From Balanoglossus misakiensis (lineage: Eukaryota > Hemichordata): 64,000 nt of DNA. The notes beneath the pieces were generated by a model that was given only the letters and a program-made list of their open reading frames with translations, was not told where the DNA came from and did not search any database. The translations under genes and the position numbers were made by a program. Where the stretch lies: positions 4,526,001 to 4,590,000 of the forward strand of contig CM082587.2 of NCBI GenBank assembly GCA_040954595.2, given 5' to 3'. How positions within the stretch are numbered: the first letter of the stretch is position 1; every line of letters starts with the position of its first letter. Below, piece after piece: positions 11,806-23,428 of the stretch.

Positions 11806-14800
11806 AGAAAAAGAATTGATGTATGGAAATGTGTAGTCAGCATCAGTCACTGTCAACTATGGAAAAACATACGACCAGCTTCAAACAATTATTATGTAAA
11901 CCATTCTCCATAAAACAATGCCGCTATTAAACCACTGTCAATCCAGGGACCGTGCAACTAACATAACGCTTTGATCAAAATAACAATAATGAAGAATTAA
12001 ACAATAGATCACGTTGACAAACTTTTCAGGACACAATGGGGGTCAAAACTTCTATCAATTCTCAAGAGATATCACGTTTTAATCCGACCACGTAAAGTTC
12101 CCATATTAATATCATACCAAGGTCGTGCGCCTTTTTCTGTTTTCTTCCACTATTCTTTGATCGCCTTCTTTGATATCACTCTCTGCAGTACCTGTTGTGT
12201 TCTACATTTAGAATTTTAATCACTTAACCGATGGTTATAATCGGCAAATTTTGTTTCACTAGAGCATTATAACTTCTACAGATCTAGCCAGGGACACGAA
12301 AATCTCACGTGCAACCGAGGTCAGGCTCTGACACAATCACGCGCGCGTTACATACGCGCCGCGCCCGGGGCAATTCCCCTCAGAAAAATGCATAACATTG
12401 GTCATAGAGTCCCGATTGCCTTTTGTAATACATGTATATGAGCTCGTGGAGCTAGGAGGGGAGCTGTTACCCCATATCGATTACTTATCGATAAAACCAC
12501 CGGCGTTATGTAATGAAATGCGTCATGCGAAGGCGCGCGCGGATACAGGACGCGGACCTGCCCCCTGAAAAGATTACGTTTGGACGTATGAACTATATTC
12601 AATATAACTTTTCTCAGGAATCTGTAAACATACCTGTAAGGACCAGTTTAAATACTTTTTCCGGGCGGTTATGCGAACTGCTAGTAAACGGTCCTCTGAA
12701 TTTTCCTGGTGGTGGTGAAATTCGTTACCAAATGAGGTAAACTATAACTGTCCGTCGACTTGCGAAGCTGCAATGTTATATAAAGTATTCTGTATTGTAT
12801 TCAAACTACTGACTGGATAGCATGAACAGAGCGCCTGCAATGTCTGTGAGACACGACAAGCAATACGTGATTGGATAGTGAAGTTAATATATGTTTATGA
12901 AAGCGAATCATGCATTGAACTGAAAGGGGTGTTCGACAAAAGCTATAAAAGTACCTATTTTTCCGTCTTTTGGCCTACATCCTTAATTTATCCCACTTTT
13001 ATTACTTATTCCCCTCAAGGGCCTTGGTCTCCCCAGCAGTGTGTGCTTTGAAGACCGAAAAAAACTCAAGTGAACCAAAAATACGACTCGATTAATATAT
13101 TATTAATCCGACACAACTAAATTCCGACTGTCAGATTGATTTTCTTCGGTATATAGGTCAATGTATAGGCATTCATTTCCAAGGCCTGAAAAAACACCAG
13201 CTTTATATTTTTAAACAAAAAACACAATCGACCCTGCATGCGTGCAAAATTACGATACCGCCTATATTTCACATTTCCTTAGAGGAAAACTGGGCTCTTT
13301 TAAACCACGGATGTACGACAAGAGATCGTAACACTCAGATGGTCACCCCTCTGTCTCTTACTAAGAATCGCTTAGTCGACACTCTTTTTTTCAAAGTAGC
13401 CAAGGAAACCCATCGACGGCTGGTGACGTCACATTCTCGTACCTCCACAAGATAATATTTGGTTTTCTTTGACGTCAATAAATATTAAGGTTATAGTGCG
13501 TTGTGCTTTTTCGCGTAGTATCGCGGTTTGTGGACAAATTACAGGACGGGAGGCCTATTTATTCCCATTCAATTTTTCGCGTTACTTTTATTTAACGTGT
13601 TAGAAATTTCTTATATATGTTTTCTATTTAAAGAAAAGTTATCGGTCATTGAATTTAGCCACAATCTCACTGTTTGTAATTGTCGGTTTATGTCTCACAT
13701 AACAACTACTAGTCTTACGCGGGCCCGTTCACGGGGTAACCCGTTTCTCTGTTGCGCTAATGGATGCTCTATAGCTGGGCATGAGAGAAAACGGATTTCT
13801 AGTAAACACAATAAATGTAACTTTCCACGTGAAAATAACGTGTTCGGACTACCAGCGAGAGTGAACACGTTATAACGAGAAGGAAAGGGTCTAGTCAAGC
13901 GCTCTTCAATACGAGATTGCACCCAATAAAATGAAATTACTAAAGTTAACGTTCGTAGCAAAGTACTGTGCCGTTACACTGTGTTGACACGACATCCCTT
14001 TACAGCACCGCCTGATTTGATTTCGATATACAGTAATTTTATTTCCTTCAATTGTGCCTTGATTGATGTTCAAGTTGTCATGGCCCAGAAGCTTATCAGG
14101 ACACTGAAATTAAAATGACGATGTGTTGTTTATTTTATGGACAAATCTAAAATTCCGGTTTATACATGTAAAGTTTATCGTCGCCACCAAAAACAGAAAA
14201 CCTTTTTTTTTGTTATTGGCTGTACGTAAATTCAACAGCCACCAGGAAAAAAAAAGAAAATTAAAAATCCTAACATAAAAAGAGGCAATACATAAGATTT
14301 ATATATTATAAGGTAAGCTCACATGGTCGCAACTGGCGGGGATTAAGATATTAGAGGGAAATAGCGATATTCTAACAGCTAATAACCTTACTATCGAGGA
14401 GAGATTTGTGCTAAAATATATCATCGGTGGATATGTTTTTAAAATGATAAATTAAAATGCTTTGAAGAGCATGTTTTGGTGCTTAGCAATCATGATCTCA
14501 TTTTTATTTGAAAATATTGATCGTAATTGTCTTGTGCTATTTTGGGATAATTGCATACAGCGGACAAAACTGTTTTAATAATAAAAGTATATAACCGTTT
14601 ATCGATAGGAATAACAACAAACGTGATGACGATGTACTACATTTAGACTAAAACACAGCAAGAATAATAATACAATCTTTGATATATGAGCCACAAAAAT
14701 CGATGAATACGTGGAAATTCCCAGTCGCAGTCTTTTCTCAGTTCCTCACAGTCAACGACCCGATAATCCGGGTACATGCGGTGATGACGCAGTTTCACAC

Positions 14801-15750
14801 TGCTTAGCACCGTTTTTAATAATATTACCGATGACGTAGATAATCTCTCGGAAGTCTGTATAAAAGATTCAAAGATTCAATTGACCAACCAGGTCGTGTT
14901 TTTATTTCTTGGAAGGTTGGAAGCCAACGCCAGTCAAAATTAAAATCACATTCCAGCAGATGGGAGAACGTTTCTAATTTTGACAGTCGCTGACGTACGT
15001 AGGCCTACTAAGACTTTCTTTAAAATATGTTCTGGATCTGTGCCAGACAGGAAATTCGCATCGGAGAATTGGTTCGAGAAATTTAACTGTTTGTAGACGG
15101 TATGACACTCAGAAACCACGTGATATTGTGGTGGTTTCACGCATCAAACGAGTGAAGTCGTGCTAAAAGGATGTCTATATATAGCGTATTATACATGTAC
15201 TTAAATATAAAAGAACGCGAATTCACGTGAATTGTACCATAGATCGCCAAGCATTAATACGTAATAACGATATTCAATAATTTTAATGCAAATTGTAAAT
15301 TGTTCAAGCATTTAAAAATCTCACGCCTGTCAATCAAAAATTGAACATTTCATCAAAGTCCGACCCGATTATTAACTAAAAATAAAGGAACCACACTAAC
15401 TTTCAATATATATAATGCTATAATTGTTTGACACTGACTACAGACAATTATTATTTTCAATTCACGACGAAAACGAAAAGGCATAAGCCATTCTGAATGA
15501 TGACGTAGGCGGAACGTCGGGTCGAATCCGTGGTAATCACGAGAAGACAGCGTGATTTTCTTCAGCATTGAAGCTATCAATGATACGAGAAAGCACTATA
15601 CGTCGATAGATAATAATTGTGTCTGACTATATCGCTATGATACTGTGTCGATCGGCTACACCTGCGACCACACTTTAAATTTCTGATATTTACACTTTAA
15701 ATGATATTTCTATGAATAACTTGAAGTGAAGACAAAGAAACATTTCAGGA
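11806..15750. other. Gene-free interval between GLUL promoter and ANAPC5 3' end
   Basis: About 3.9 kb with no exon series or RNA gene I can support. Open frames such as 13528-13875 (plus) and 13695-13961 (minus) overlap one another and lack splice context. The interval does carry promoter-like features: two perfect TGACGTCA sites at 13424-13431 and 13470-13477, CpG-bearing segments near 12340-12560, and several TGACGTAG sequences (near 14830 and 15500). Confidence 0.5.
13424..13477. promoter_or_regulatory. Pair of perfect CRE palindromes
   Basis: TGACGTCA occurs at 13424-13431 and again at 13470-13477, centre to centre 46 bp. This is the CREB/ATF consensus. No gene start was identified nearby; GLUL is about 1.6 kb away and transcribed away from the pair, so an upstream enhancer or unannotated promoter is possible. 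Confidence 0.5.
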
Positions 15751-15773
15751 ATCATTTCTCGTATACTAGATTT

Positions 15774-15898
15774 TTTATTTCCCAGTATACGTACTGGGTT
15801 TACAAAAAAAGATTTACAGTACACTGCCAGTGCTATACACAGCATTTCAACCGACTGATGCGTGAAAACGTAATCTAAAACAGATGGATTTTTTTATT
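15774..15898 (-). terminator. Candidate poly(A) signals of ANAPC5
   Basis: Minus-strand AATAAA at 15893-15898, only about 30 nt after the stop, and a second at 15774-15779. The second would give a more usual 3' UTR of about 170 nt. Confidence 0.45.
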
Positions 15899-15928
15899 CC
15901 GCATTTTCCATTTCGTTATTTAATTTTT

Positions 15929-18900
15929 CTAGAGAGTTGAGAGTGGGGGACACACTGAAGAGGGGAACTGCTGGTCCAGCTGTCTGAAGAGTAGGGCACT
16001 CTTGTTGCGTTCGCTTTGGTAGCCAAGTTCATTGTAAATTCTGGCCTGAAACAAAATTAACAAAAAAATAATTAATTAAGACATAAAGTGAAAGAAATAA
16101 CACATTTTTAGACTAGGAAAGAAGGGCACAGACATACACAAACACACATGGACATGGGGGTAATTTTTGATTTACCTGTAAGTAGAGAACTTCTTTTTGT
16201 TTGCACTGAGCTTCTGTCTTTTGTAAGCCGTCAAATACATCATTAAGAATCCGAACAGCTGACAAGAGCGCTGGGGACATAAAATACAAGATCATTTGTC
16301 CTTTTTGAAAATGGCACATGATATTTTAGTGTTAATGTTAGTCTCTTGAGATCCCTATTAGGAAAGTGATTTTATTACATCATATTATGTTTGTGTAATG
16401 TACATGCTGCTATATGATGTCTTTTCTTGTCATGGGGAAAGTTCTTACCTATCTTACGTTTCTTCGTTTGATCTTGAGGAGTACAGGCAAGCTGGCACTT
16501 AGCCAAAAGAAGCTGTACGCAGCTTTTATCATACAGAGAACCTGCAAAAACCAAAAATAAAAACATCTGGTAAGAATGCAGCATCAGGATGTGAAGAGAC
16601 GATAAAAGCCATTTTACGTTGGGATACAATCCAAGATGGCTGTCATGTCACCACATTCCCACAAATTTGTTAATGTCCAGGGCCGTGTTAAACTTGAGCA
16701 CTCGCTGACTGACAAATTGACAACCCAACCAATAAGGACACACTTACCATGGGCCAATACCTGGATCATACATTTTTCCACCAATGAGAGAGCTTGGTGA
16801 GGAAGATTTAATTGTAGCTGCAGAATAAGGTGGAACTAGATGGCTTAATAATAAAAACAGTAACAAACAAACCGACACAGGTAGCTGTCGCAGTGTACTG
16901 AAATGTCTTTCAAAACAATTATTAAATTAAACTGCGGCATTCAGGGCTGTTGTATTCAAGCTGTCACATGCTTTAGTTTCATCCGTCTTACCTGTACATG
17001 GGCTAAATGCATGGTGGTGATGGCATCCAGGTAATAAAAGTGATGCTGTTGGCATAGCGACAGACCCTGCAACAGATGGGATGCGGCCAGCGTGTAGCTG
17101 GATGTCTGACAACACAGCTCAGCCAGTGTGATGAGTAACCTGCCACACAAACAAACAATTTTTGATGAGTAATAATACTGGGAACTTGGTATGAAAATAT
17201 ACAATTCATTCGGCTGTCTGGACATGAAACAAACAACCCTGACCTGAAACCCGACAGCACTTACTGTTACGTGTTTCTAAAAATTGACCAGTTTGGTGGA
17301 TACTAATAGCATGTAATTATCAGAAAAATGACTTGGCTCTTGCAAAGTTCAGGAAAATTTATCATTCGCGAAAATTTCCCGTTTTACAGTATCTTACCTT
17401 GCATAGTGCTCTGCTGTGTAGCCTTTCTTCCTGTCATTGTAGTCATCCATCATTGAGTGCAGCAGTTTGTATGCCTCCGACGTTTCCCCCTTCAGTCTCA
17501 GCAACTGGCACTTTCTGTTAATATTTTTTTGGGGGAAAAACAGAGGTCACACTTTTGTGATATAAATTGCCCACACTTATGCCAGTGTGCAAAAGAAAGT
17601 AAATACAACAACTTGCCTGTAGAGGGCCTCCACTTCATCCAGAGCTGTCATGTTGAGAACTGCTTGTTCTGCAGCCGGCCACTTTGCGTGGTGGACTGAT
17701 CTGATGAAAATAATCTCCTGCTCCACCAACATCCAAAGCTGAAAGGTTGATATATCACAAAATCAAACTTTTCATTTTCAAAAAAATATTACATGATAAC
17801 AGTCGGTCTGTCGTAAAGAGGACAGCAAAAAACATGCTGTGTGAGGACTGACTACAACTGGAGCCAGAAATCTCTGAATTTGGAAACTCACCTTTGCGTG
17901 CTGGGAATGGCTGAGGAACGTCTTCTTCATGTAGCTGATGACATCCACGGCAGTGTTGTAGTATCCTTGGTCGGCGTGCAGCTTGGCAAGATGGCAGAGT
18001 ACGATGCACACGGCTTCACTGTCGACCGGGAAACTGGACTTGGCCAGCTCGCTGCTGCTGTTCATGTGCAGTAGCATCTGGCTACACAACCGAGACATCT
18101 CGCTGAAAAGGGTGTACGAACAGAACATTTTATATAGGCTCATCTAAAGAAAGCTAGGCAAAACAGAATCATTAACTTAAATGTTACCTTTGTCCGTACA
18201 TCTGCCACATAGCCGACTGCATGGCCAGGCAGGTGCACATCAAGTCCGGCATGTTGTGGAGTAAATTCATGGCATCGCTTCCAAGGAAGTAGGAGAACAT
18301 GCTAGAACGAAGCAACGGAATGGAGAAAATGTCATGCTTTTCCTATAAAATGGCAAAATTCTTTACATTAGAGTGGACCCTAATAGTTAGTAATACATGA
18401 GCATGTATTGTAAATGCAATAGAGGCTTCAGTGTATACTCAAAGATGATTCCCAAAGATAGAGAACATTATTCATTCATCGCCATCTTACCTGGCAGGGT
18501 CAGCCCCGGCATGACACTTCTGTTTTGTATAATTCTGTATTCCCAGTGATGCCAAGTACTGCAGAAAGTAATATGAGAATTATTCAAATCATTCACAGAC
18601 TATTGCACTATAAAGCATCTTCCATACCACTTATGTGCCTCAGAAACAGATTTTCAGAAAAATGATTCAGATGAGACTTACAGGGAGGTTCAGTTCCCTT
18701 GCCCTGGTGACAGATCTGTCCAGGAGATAACCCAGATCTTCGCCTTTCTCTTGTTGAAGACGACACAGCCAGCCCTGAAATTTGCATGAAAACAACGGAT
18801 TAGTGGGCCTTGATGGAAATGGCCGAAACTGAACACAGCAACGATCTACAAAACGATTATTATTTACCGATGCGTGTTGCAAGCAGACGCTGTCGTTGGC

Positions 18901-20851
18901 TCCCTGTGCCATTGTGATGGCTTCTTTCAAAGCAGCCATGGCTTCTTCCCTGAGGAAAAATGAAAATCGGAGTATTGAATGCTCATGGATTAAGCACCCT
19001 GGGTGTGATGGAAGTCTGACATTTGTATTATAAAGCTGGCTCTATTATGGACTAAAATTGCATACTCACACGTGTCCAAATCGGCAGTGCACGCTGGCTA
19101 AATTGAGAGCAGCGTAGCGGAAACTGTGTCCGACCGTCACAGCGTTACCGTTGTCGGTGTAGGCGTGCTTGTCCGAGTAGCGGTACAGTTCATGGATTGT
19201 GTTGCAGAACTCACTGATGCGCAGGTTGTTCAGGTAGCTCAGATAATGCTGTCGTGGGTGGAAAAAGTGAAAAAAAAAATCATTTTTTGAACAGAAATAT
19301 TTTCTTGTATGCGTGTATACTAGAGATATTTGAAATATGGTGCAAGTGTGGTTATCAGACCATGAAAGCAGTGACATATGAATAGACTGGTTACCCTGTA
19401 CTGCACCTCAGGTCGCATGATTTGGTGCAGCAGCCAGCAAAGAAAGGAATTAAGTGTTGGTTGGTGTGAACTTACTGCCTCAGCTAAGCCAGGATTTCCT
19501 TTCAACAACTCCGCTATCTGGTTCTGCATGTCTTTGGGTGACAGGGCTTGGTTCTCATGGGTCTGCAACATTCCTGCCTGTGTCGACGAACAACGTGGAC
19601 ATCAATTTTGAAAGCGCAAAATTGCATGAAAAAATCACTGTGAAATCCAGAATGCTATAACTACTTTGTTTGTAATGTTTAGTCATTCCCTTACCTGATG
19701 AGCGATGAAGTACTCTGCCTGTTTCTGTGAAAATATTCCTCCTGATAGAAAATTTGAACTTCTGACAGAAGATAAAAACAGTGAGTTTCCCAGGTTAATG
19801 CATTTTCTCACTAAATCTTGTCACAGATATAGAAAACAAAAAGTCACCTTTTCTTGGTAGGAAGTGTGAAGGTGGAATTAAACAGATCTGGACAGACTGC
19901 CAACGCACCTCGTATGATGTGGTTCATCCTTCTCTGCGATTAGGTCTTCTGTGGTCAATTTACTGTCATCCGCCTCGCCTTCCTCCACCACCTCGCTGAA
20001 ATCTCGGTGTTGTTGGCAGTACTGTCTCACCAGTTTGTACAGATTTGAGATCTGACTGAAAGACAACTTGTCGAAGCCGAGGATCATTCTTCGGACAAAT
20101 ATACCTTTGAGCAGAGAGAACAAAAGCACGGGTGCTAGTTTCAAGTAACACTGTTACTATGGTAACACTAGACTATACAGCTCTATAATACTTTACCCTT
20201 TACCAAAGAGATTACTTCTTACCTATAATGCTACTTCTGTGTATAACTGGTTCTCCATCGATGCTCTCCAATAATTTATCCAGGGACTGAAAAAAGTCCA
20301 TTAGAGCTGACAAACCATTGGAATGGACTTCCTCAAGTCTGAGTTTATGATTCTTCTGGATGTCTCCAGATATCTCCTCCAGCTCTGGCAAAAGCTCTTT
20401 CAGTTCCAAGTCTGGACTCTGATGGATTGGTCATTTTAATTTAAAATAAATGTATGTACTGATGAAATGCTATTGCTATATGCAGATAGTGGCAAGTTGT
20501 CAGGTCAAATATTATAAAAGATTATGAATTGATTTCATCTGCAACTTAATGATATCCTTGCTTTAGTAGCCCCCCCCCCCCCACCCCTTTCTGGCTTCAG
20601 GGCCATGAAGCACCTGCTGCTATAATAATATGCAAATTATACTCTGCGGCTTTGACCAATGAAATTCCGTTTCTTTACTGTACCTGAATCCATTTCAGCA
20701 TGGCGTAGGCGAACTTCCTCTGGACCAGGACACCGTGTTTTCCAGCATCCCCGCTTTCACTGTCAACGTAAGCTTTCAGTAACATTAGCAGCGATATCTT
20801 ATGTGGGGTTACCCATTCTCTGGGTTTATTACCGAGCAAAAGCTCGGCCAT
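15929..20851 (-). CDS. ANAPC5: Anaphase-promoting complex subunit 5
   Basis: Eighteen exons: 20851-20684, 20418-20223, 20104-19909, 19761-19695, 19577-19476, 19248-19070, 18949-18868, 18774-18682, 18558-18491, 18301-18188, 18102-17892, 17738-17617, 17514-17398, 17139-16992, 16817-16748, 16541-16449, 16270-16176, 16045-15929; 2238 nt, 745 residues (human 755). APC5 is a TPR scaffold in the platform of the APC/C ubiquitin ligase. Matches recalled from the human protein include REWVTPHKISLLMLL near the N-terminus, RRMILGFDKLSFSQI, the FSQKQAEYFIAHQ block, HYLSYLNNLRI, FRYAALNLASVHCRFGH, NDSVCLQHA, CHLAKLHADQG and, at the C-terminus, ARIYNELG followed by ERNKSALLFRQLDQQ. The ATG at 20851 is the first in frame before the conserved block, but the upstream frame stays open to about 20869. 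The intron after exon 12 has a GC donor. The helical repeat region (about residue 190 onward) is intact. Confidence 0.96.
17615..17616 (-). other. GC (not GT) 5' splice site of ANAPC5 intron 12
   Basis: Exon 12 ends CTCTACAG followed by GCAAGT, with the acceptor after TTAACAG at 17515-17516. The only nearby GT (two codons on) would put the next exon out of frame, whereas the GC donor gives the conserved YRKCQLLRLKGE reading. GC-AG introns normally carry exactly this strong AG/GCAAGT context. Confidence 0.85.
20153..20166. promoter_or_regulatory. Perfect X-box-like palindrome in ANAPC5 intron 2
   Basis: GTTACTATGGTAAC, a complete RFX-type dyad (GTTRCCATGGYAAC family). It is one of several in the window; function is unknown. 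Confidence 0.45.
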
Positions 20852-21240
20852 TTTGAGCGACAAAACCACTGGTCCAGAGCCTCGTTCTCGTGTAGGATTT
20901 CGACTGAGGCGGATGGGTCTAAGAACTGTTCGAGGTAAGTGATACCTGTACAGATATTACAGACATTGGTGGCTTTATGTATCGTGCAAGACACAGCTGA
21001 TTTCAAGTTCGCGGGCGTGGAAGCGCCCCCGACGGCGGATGATGTGAACCAAGCGCCATTTTGTCGGCAACAGCGCCCCCAATGGCCAAATAATCTTTTC
21101 CTAGAGAGCAAGAAGAGAGAGAGAGAGAGGAAGAAAGAGAAGGGTGAGGGAGAGAGACCCACACACACCTCACCAGTGATGTAACAATTCATTCCACACA
21201 CACACACACACACACAAAATAGTCCAACAGGCTACAGTTC
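20852..21240 (-). promoter_or_regulatory. ANAPC5 5' region, close to RALGPS 3' end
   Basis: About 400 bp with a CpG-bearing segment (around 21010-21080, complement reading GGCGCTGTTGCCGAC and similar) and then purine-rich (GAGAGA) and CA-repeat tracts at 21113-21216. No separate gene is seen. Promoter use for ANAPC5 is inferred from position. Confidence 0.4.
21195..21216. repeat. (CA)n microsatellite
   Basis: About eleven CA units next to a GA/AG-rich stretch, between ANAPC5 and RALGPS. Confidence 0.85.
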
Positions 21241-23428
21241 TTTTGAATGTTCTTGGAAATTTAATAATTACAAATTTTTTAGTTGCATTTTGTTGTGTCA
21301 GTACATATCAACTGTATCCATAATAACAAGTCTCTTTGCCCTCATTAGCCTGAGATAGTGGTGTCATCTGTACAATAATAATATTATGGCCAAGTGAACT
21401 GCTAAAAAATACTGTTGTTCATTTTCTCTTCAACAACATGGCAGGCTGTGACAGCATTATCTTAAAACTTACATGTCATATTTAAGCATTCTTATAAAAA
21501 ACGACGCTGGCAAAATATTTCACTTTGAGTATGAATAGCTTTGGAAATTTTCGTCTACAAAATTGACTTCAAGAATAATGTCCTTGGATAAATTCCCTTG
21601 ACACCTCCCTATTTAAAAGAAACGGTTTAGCCCAGATTAGTTTCAAAAATTCGTGCTTTTGTGACAAACTTTTCTTCTTTGTGGCAAACTCTGAGGCAAC
21701 ATTAACAAGCAGCTAAAACAAAACAAAAATTAACAAGATATATAAATATATCTCCACAATAAATAGCACATAAATACTGAAAAAGCCACCAAAAATGGCA
21801 CTAATAACCGGTCTTGGAAAATGCAGGGCAAAAGTATTTCCAAGGGGGATTATAAAAAAAAGCACCGGTATTACTTTCTCAGAGAACATGAAATAAACAC
21901 TTGAAGGCAAATTTACAGTGTTGGAAGACACCACGATAACGATATTGACAATGGGAGAAATTCTCACCCTTCCTCAAACCTACCATCTACTTTCTGAAAA
22001 TAAAATATATTCATAGCAATCTCATTCCACTGTCAAGACCACGACACCCCGATAGAAATTATGGTGGGAGAAAAAGTCTCTCCTTCCTTTACATGTATGT
22101 AGTATTTTTTATCTTTCAAAATTCATAGAACACACACACAAATATTTACAGCTGACAAAACGAGTTGTTTTTCCCCAGTAAAAAGTTCAAACACAGAAAA
22201 AAAAATTACAATGGCAGAAGAACAAAGCATGGCAGTGAACTTGCAAAAAAAAGCTGATGCTGTGGCTCCCATTTTTCCGAGTACTTGATACGTTCCTAGT
22301 TGCCTTTTAATGTGGGTTTGTCCAAGAGAGTTCAGAGAAAAAGGGGTGTGTGCAGTGATGTCTGATATTTTAAGGTCTGGCTACTTAGTCATGAGAATCG
22401 ATTGCATAGTTCAGCGATTTCACAGAGAAAAATCCAAAGCAGATACAAACCATGGAGTTTTGTCCTGTGATAACTACACTTAACCTACCATAACTATCCC
22501 TAACTAGCAATGTACTGGTAAAGAAGACCACCACCCTTAATGATAATGTGCCAGAATTTCGTTTTGTGCGCCACTATTCCGTGACTGTAAATGCCATCAC
22601 TAATTCACCTAACGTCAACTAACACCCCCACTAACACTACTGTCATAGCAACTATTAAAGTACGAAAACTGCAGATTCTGTCGCTATAGGAACAGCACAG
22701 AGGCTATATACAATTCATAAATGTTGTCGAAATGCAAAATTTAGTTTCATAGCTGCCATGTTATTTGATAGGACTGGACTTTTCTCATCTTGTCAGTAGT
22801 TCAATATAATCTTGTCCATTTTCTTTGTTTTTTTTCAAAGATTTGCCACATCATATTTCACATCATTTTCTTGTATATACCAGAGTGAGATGAGAGTCCC
22901 ACACTAACAACAGCAGTTATGAGCTTCTCTGCTATTTAGTGACTCTAAAGTCTTCAGAGCTGCCAATGTCAAATACAGAAGGTCAAGCTCACAGAAAATA
23001 TTGGGACACACACAAGTCCATAGTTACACAACTGTTCAGTTGGATTGACAGAGTTTGACAGTGTCATTCCATTCCATAAAAAGAGGGTTTGAGTTGCTGA
23101 CGTTCATGCACTCTGACAGAACATCACATGCTCAAAGTCTTCTGTCGTTCCTCTGCCTGTGTTGACAAGTCTGGGAGAAAAATCTTGGACAAACTGCACA
23201 GCGATATTTGAACATCAATGTCTTGTAATACACTGTGATTTCAGCCTCTTAGAGCTGTCAGTCTGAATTCTGTACTGAGCTTCTCTTTGCACACACGTCT
23301 TCTCTGGGACCAGGATTGTTTGCTTTTTGACACAGAAGGATAAAAAATGTCGCACTCGTGTCGTTACCATGGTTATTTCCAGTTATTATAGTGAGGACGT
23401 CACTTTGATGATAGCTTGCCCTGGTTCA
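21240..23428 (-). other. RALGPS 3' UTR or intergenic
   Basis: About 2.2 kb of A+T-rich DNA downstream of the RALGPS stop. The open frame at 21713-21967 (minus) is hydrophobic and low-complexity, has no family resemblance and is not called. An X-box-like GTTACCATGGTTAT lies at 23363-23376, just beyond the stop codon. Confidence 0.4.

Noticed and set aside
13528-13961. Overlapping plus- and minus-strand frames of 115 and 88 residues
   Set aside because: No family resemblance, no splice partners, and they overlap each other on opposite strands.
21713-21967. 84-residue hydrophobic minus-strand frame
   Set aside because: Low-complexity A+T-rich translation in the RALGPS 3' UTR with no recognisable domain.
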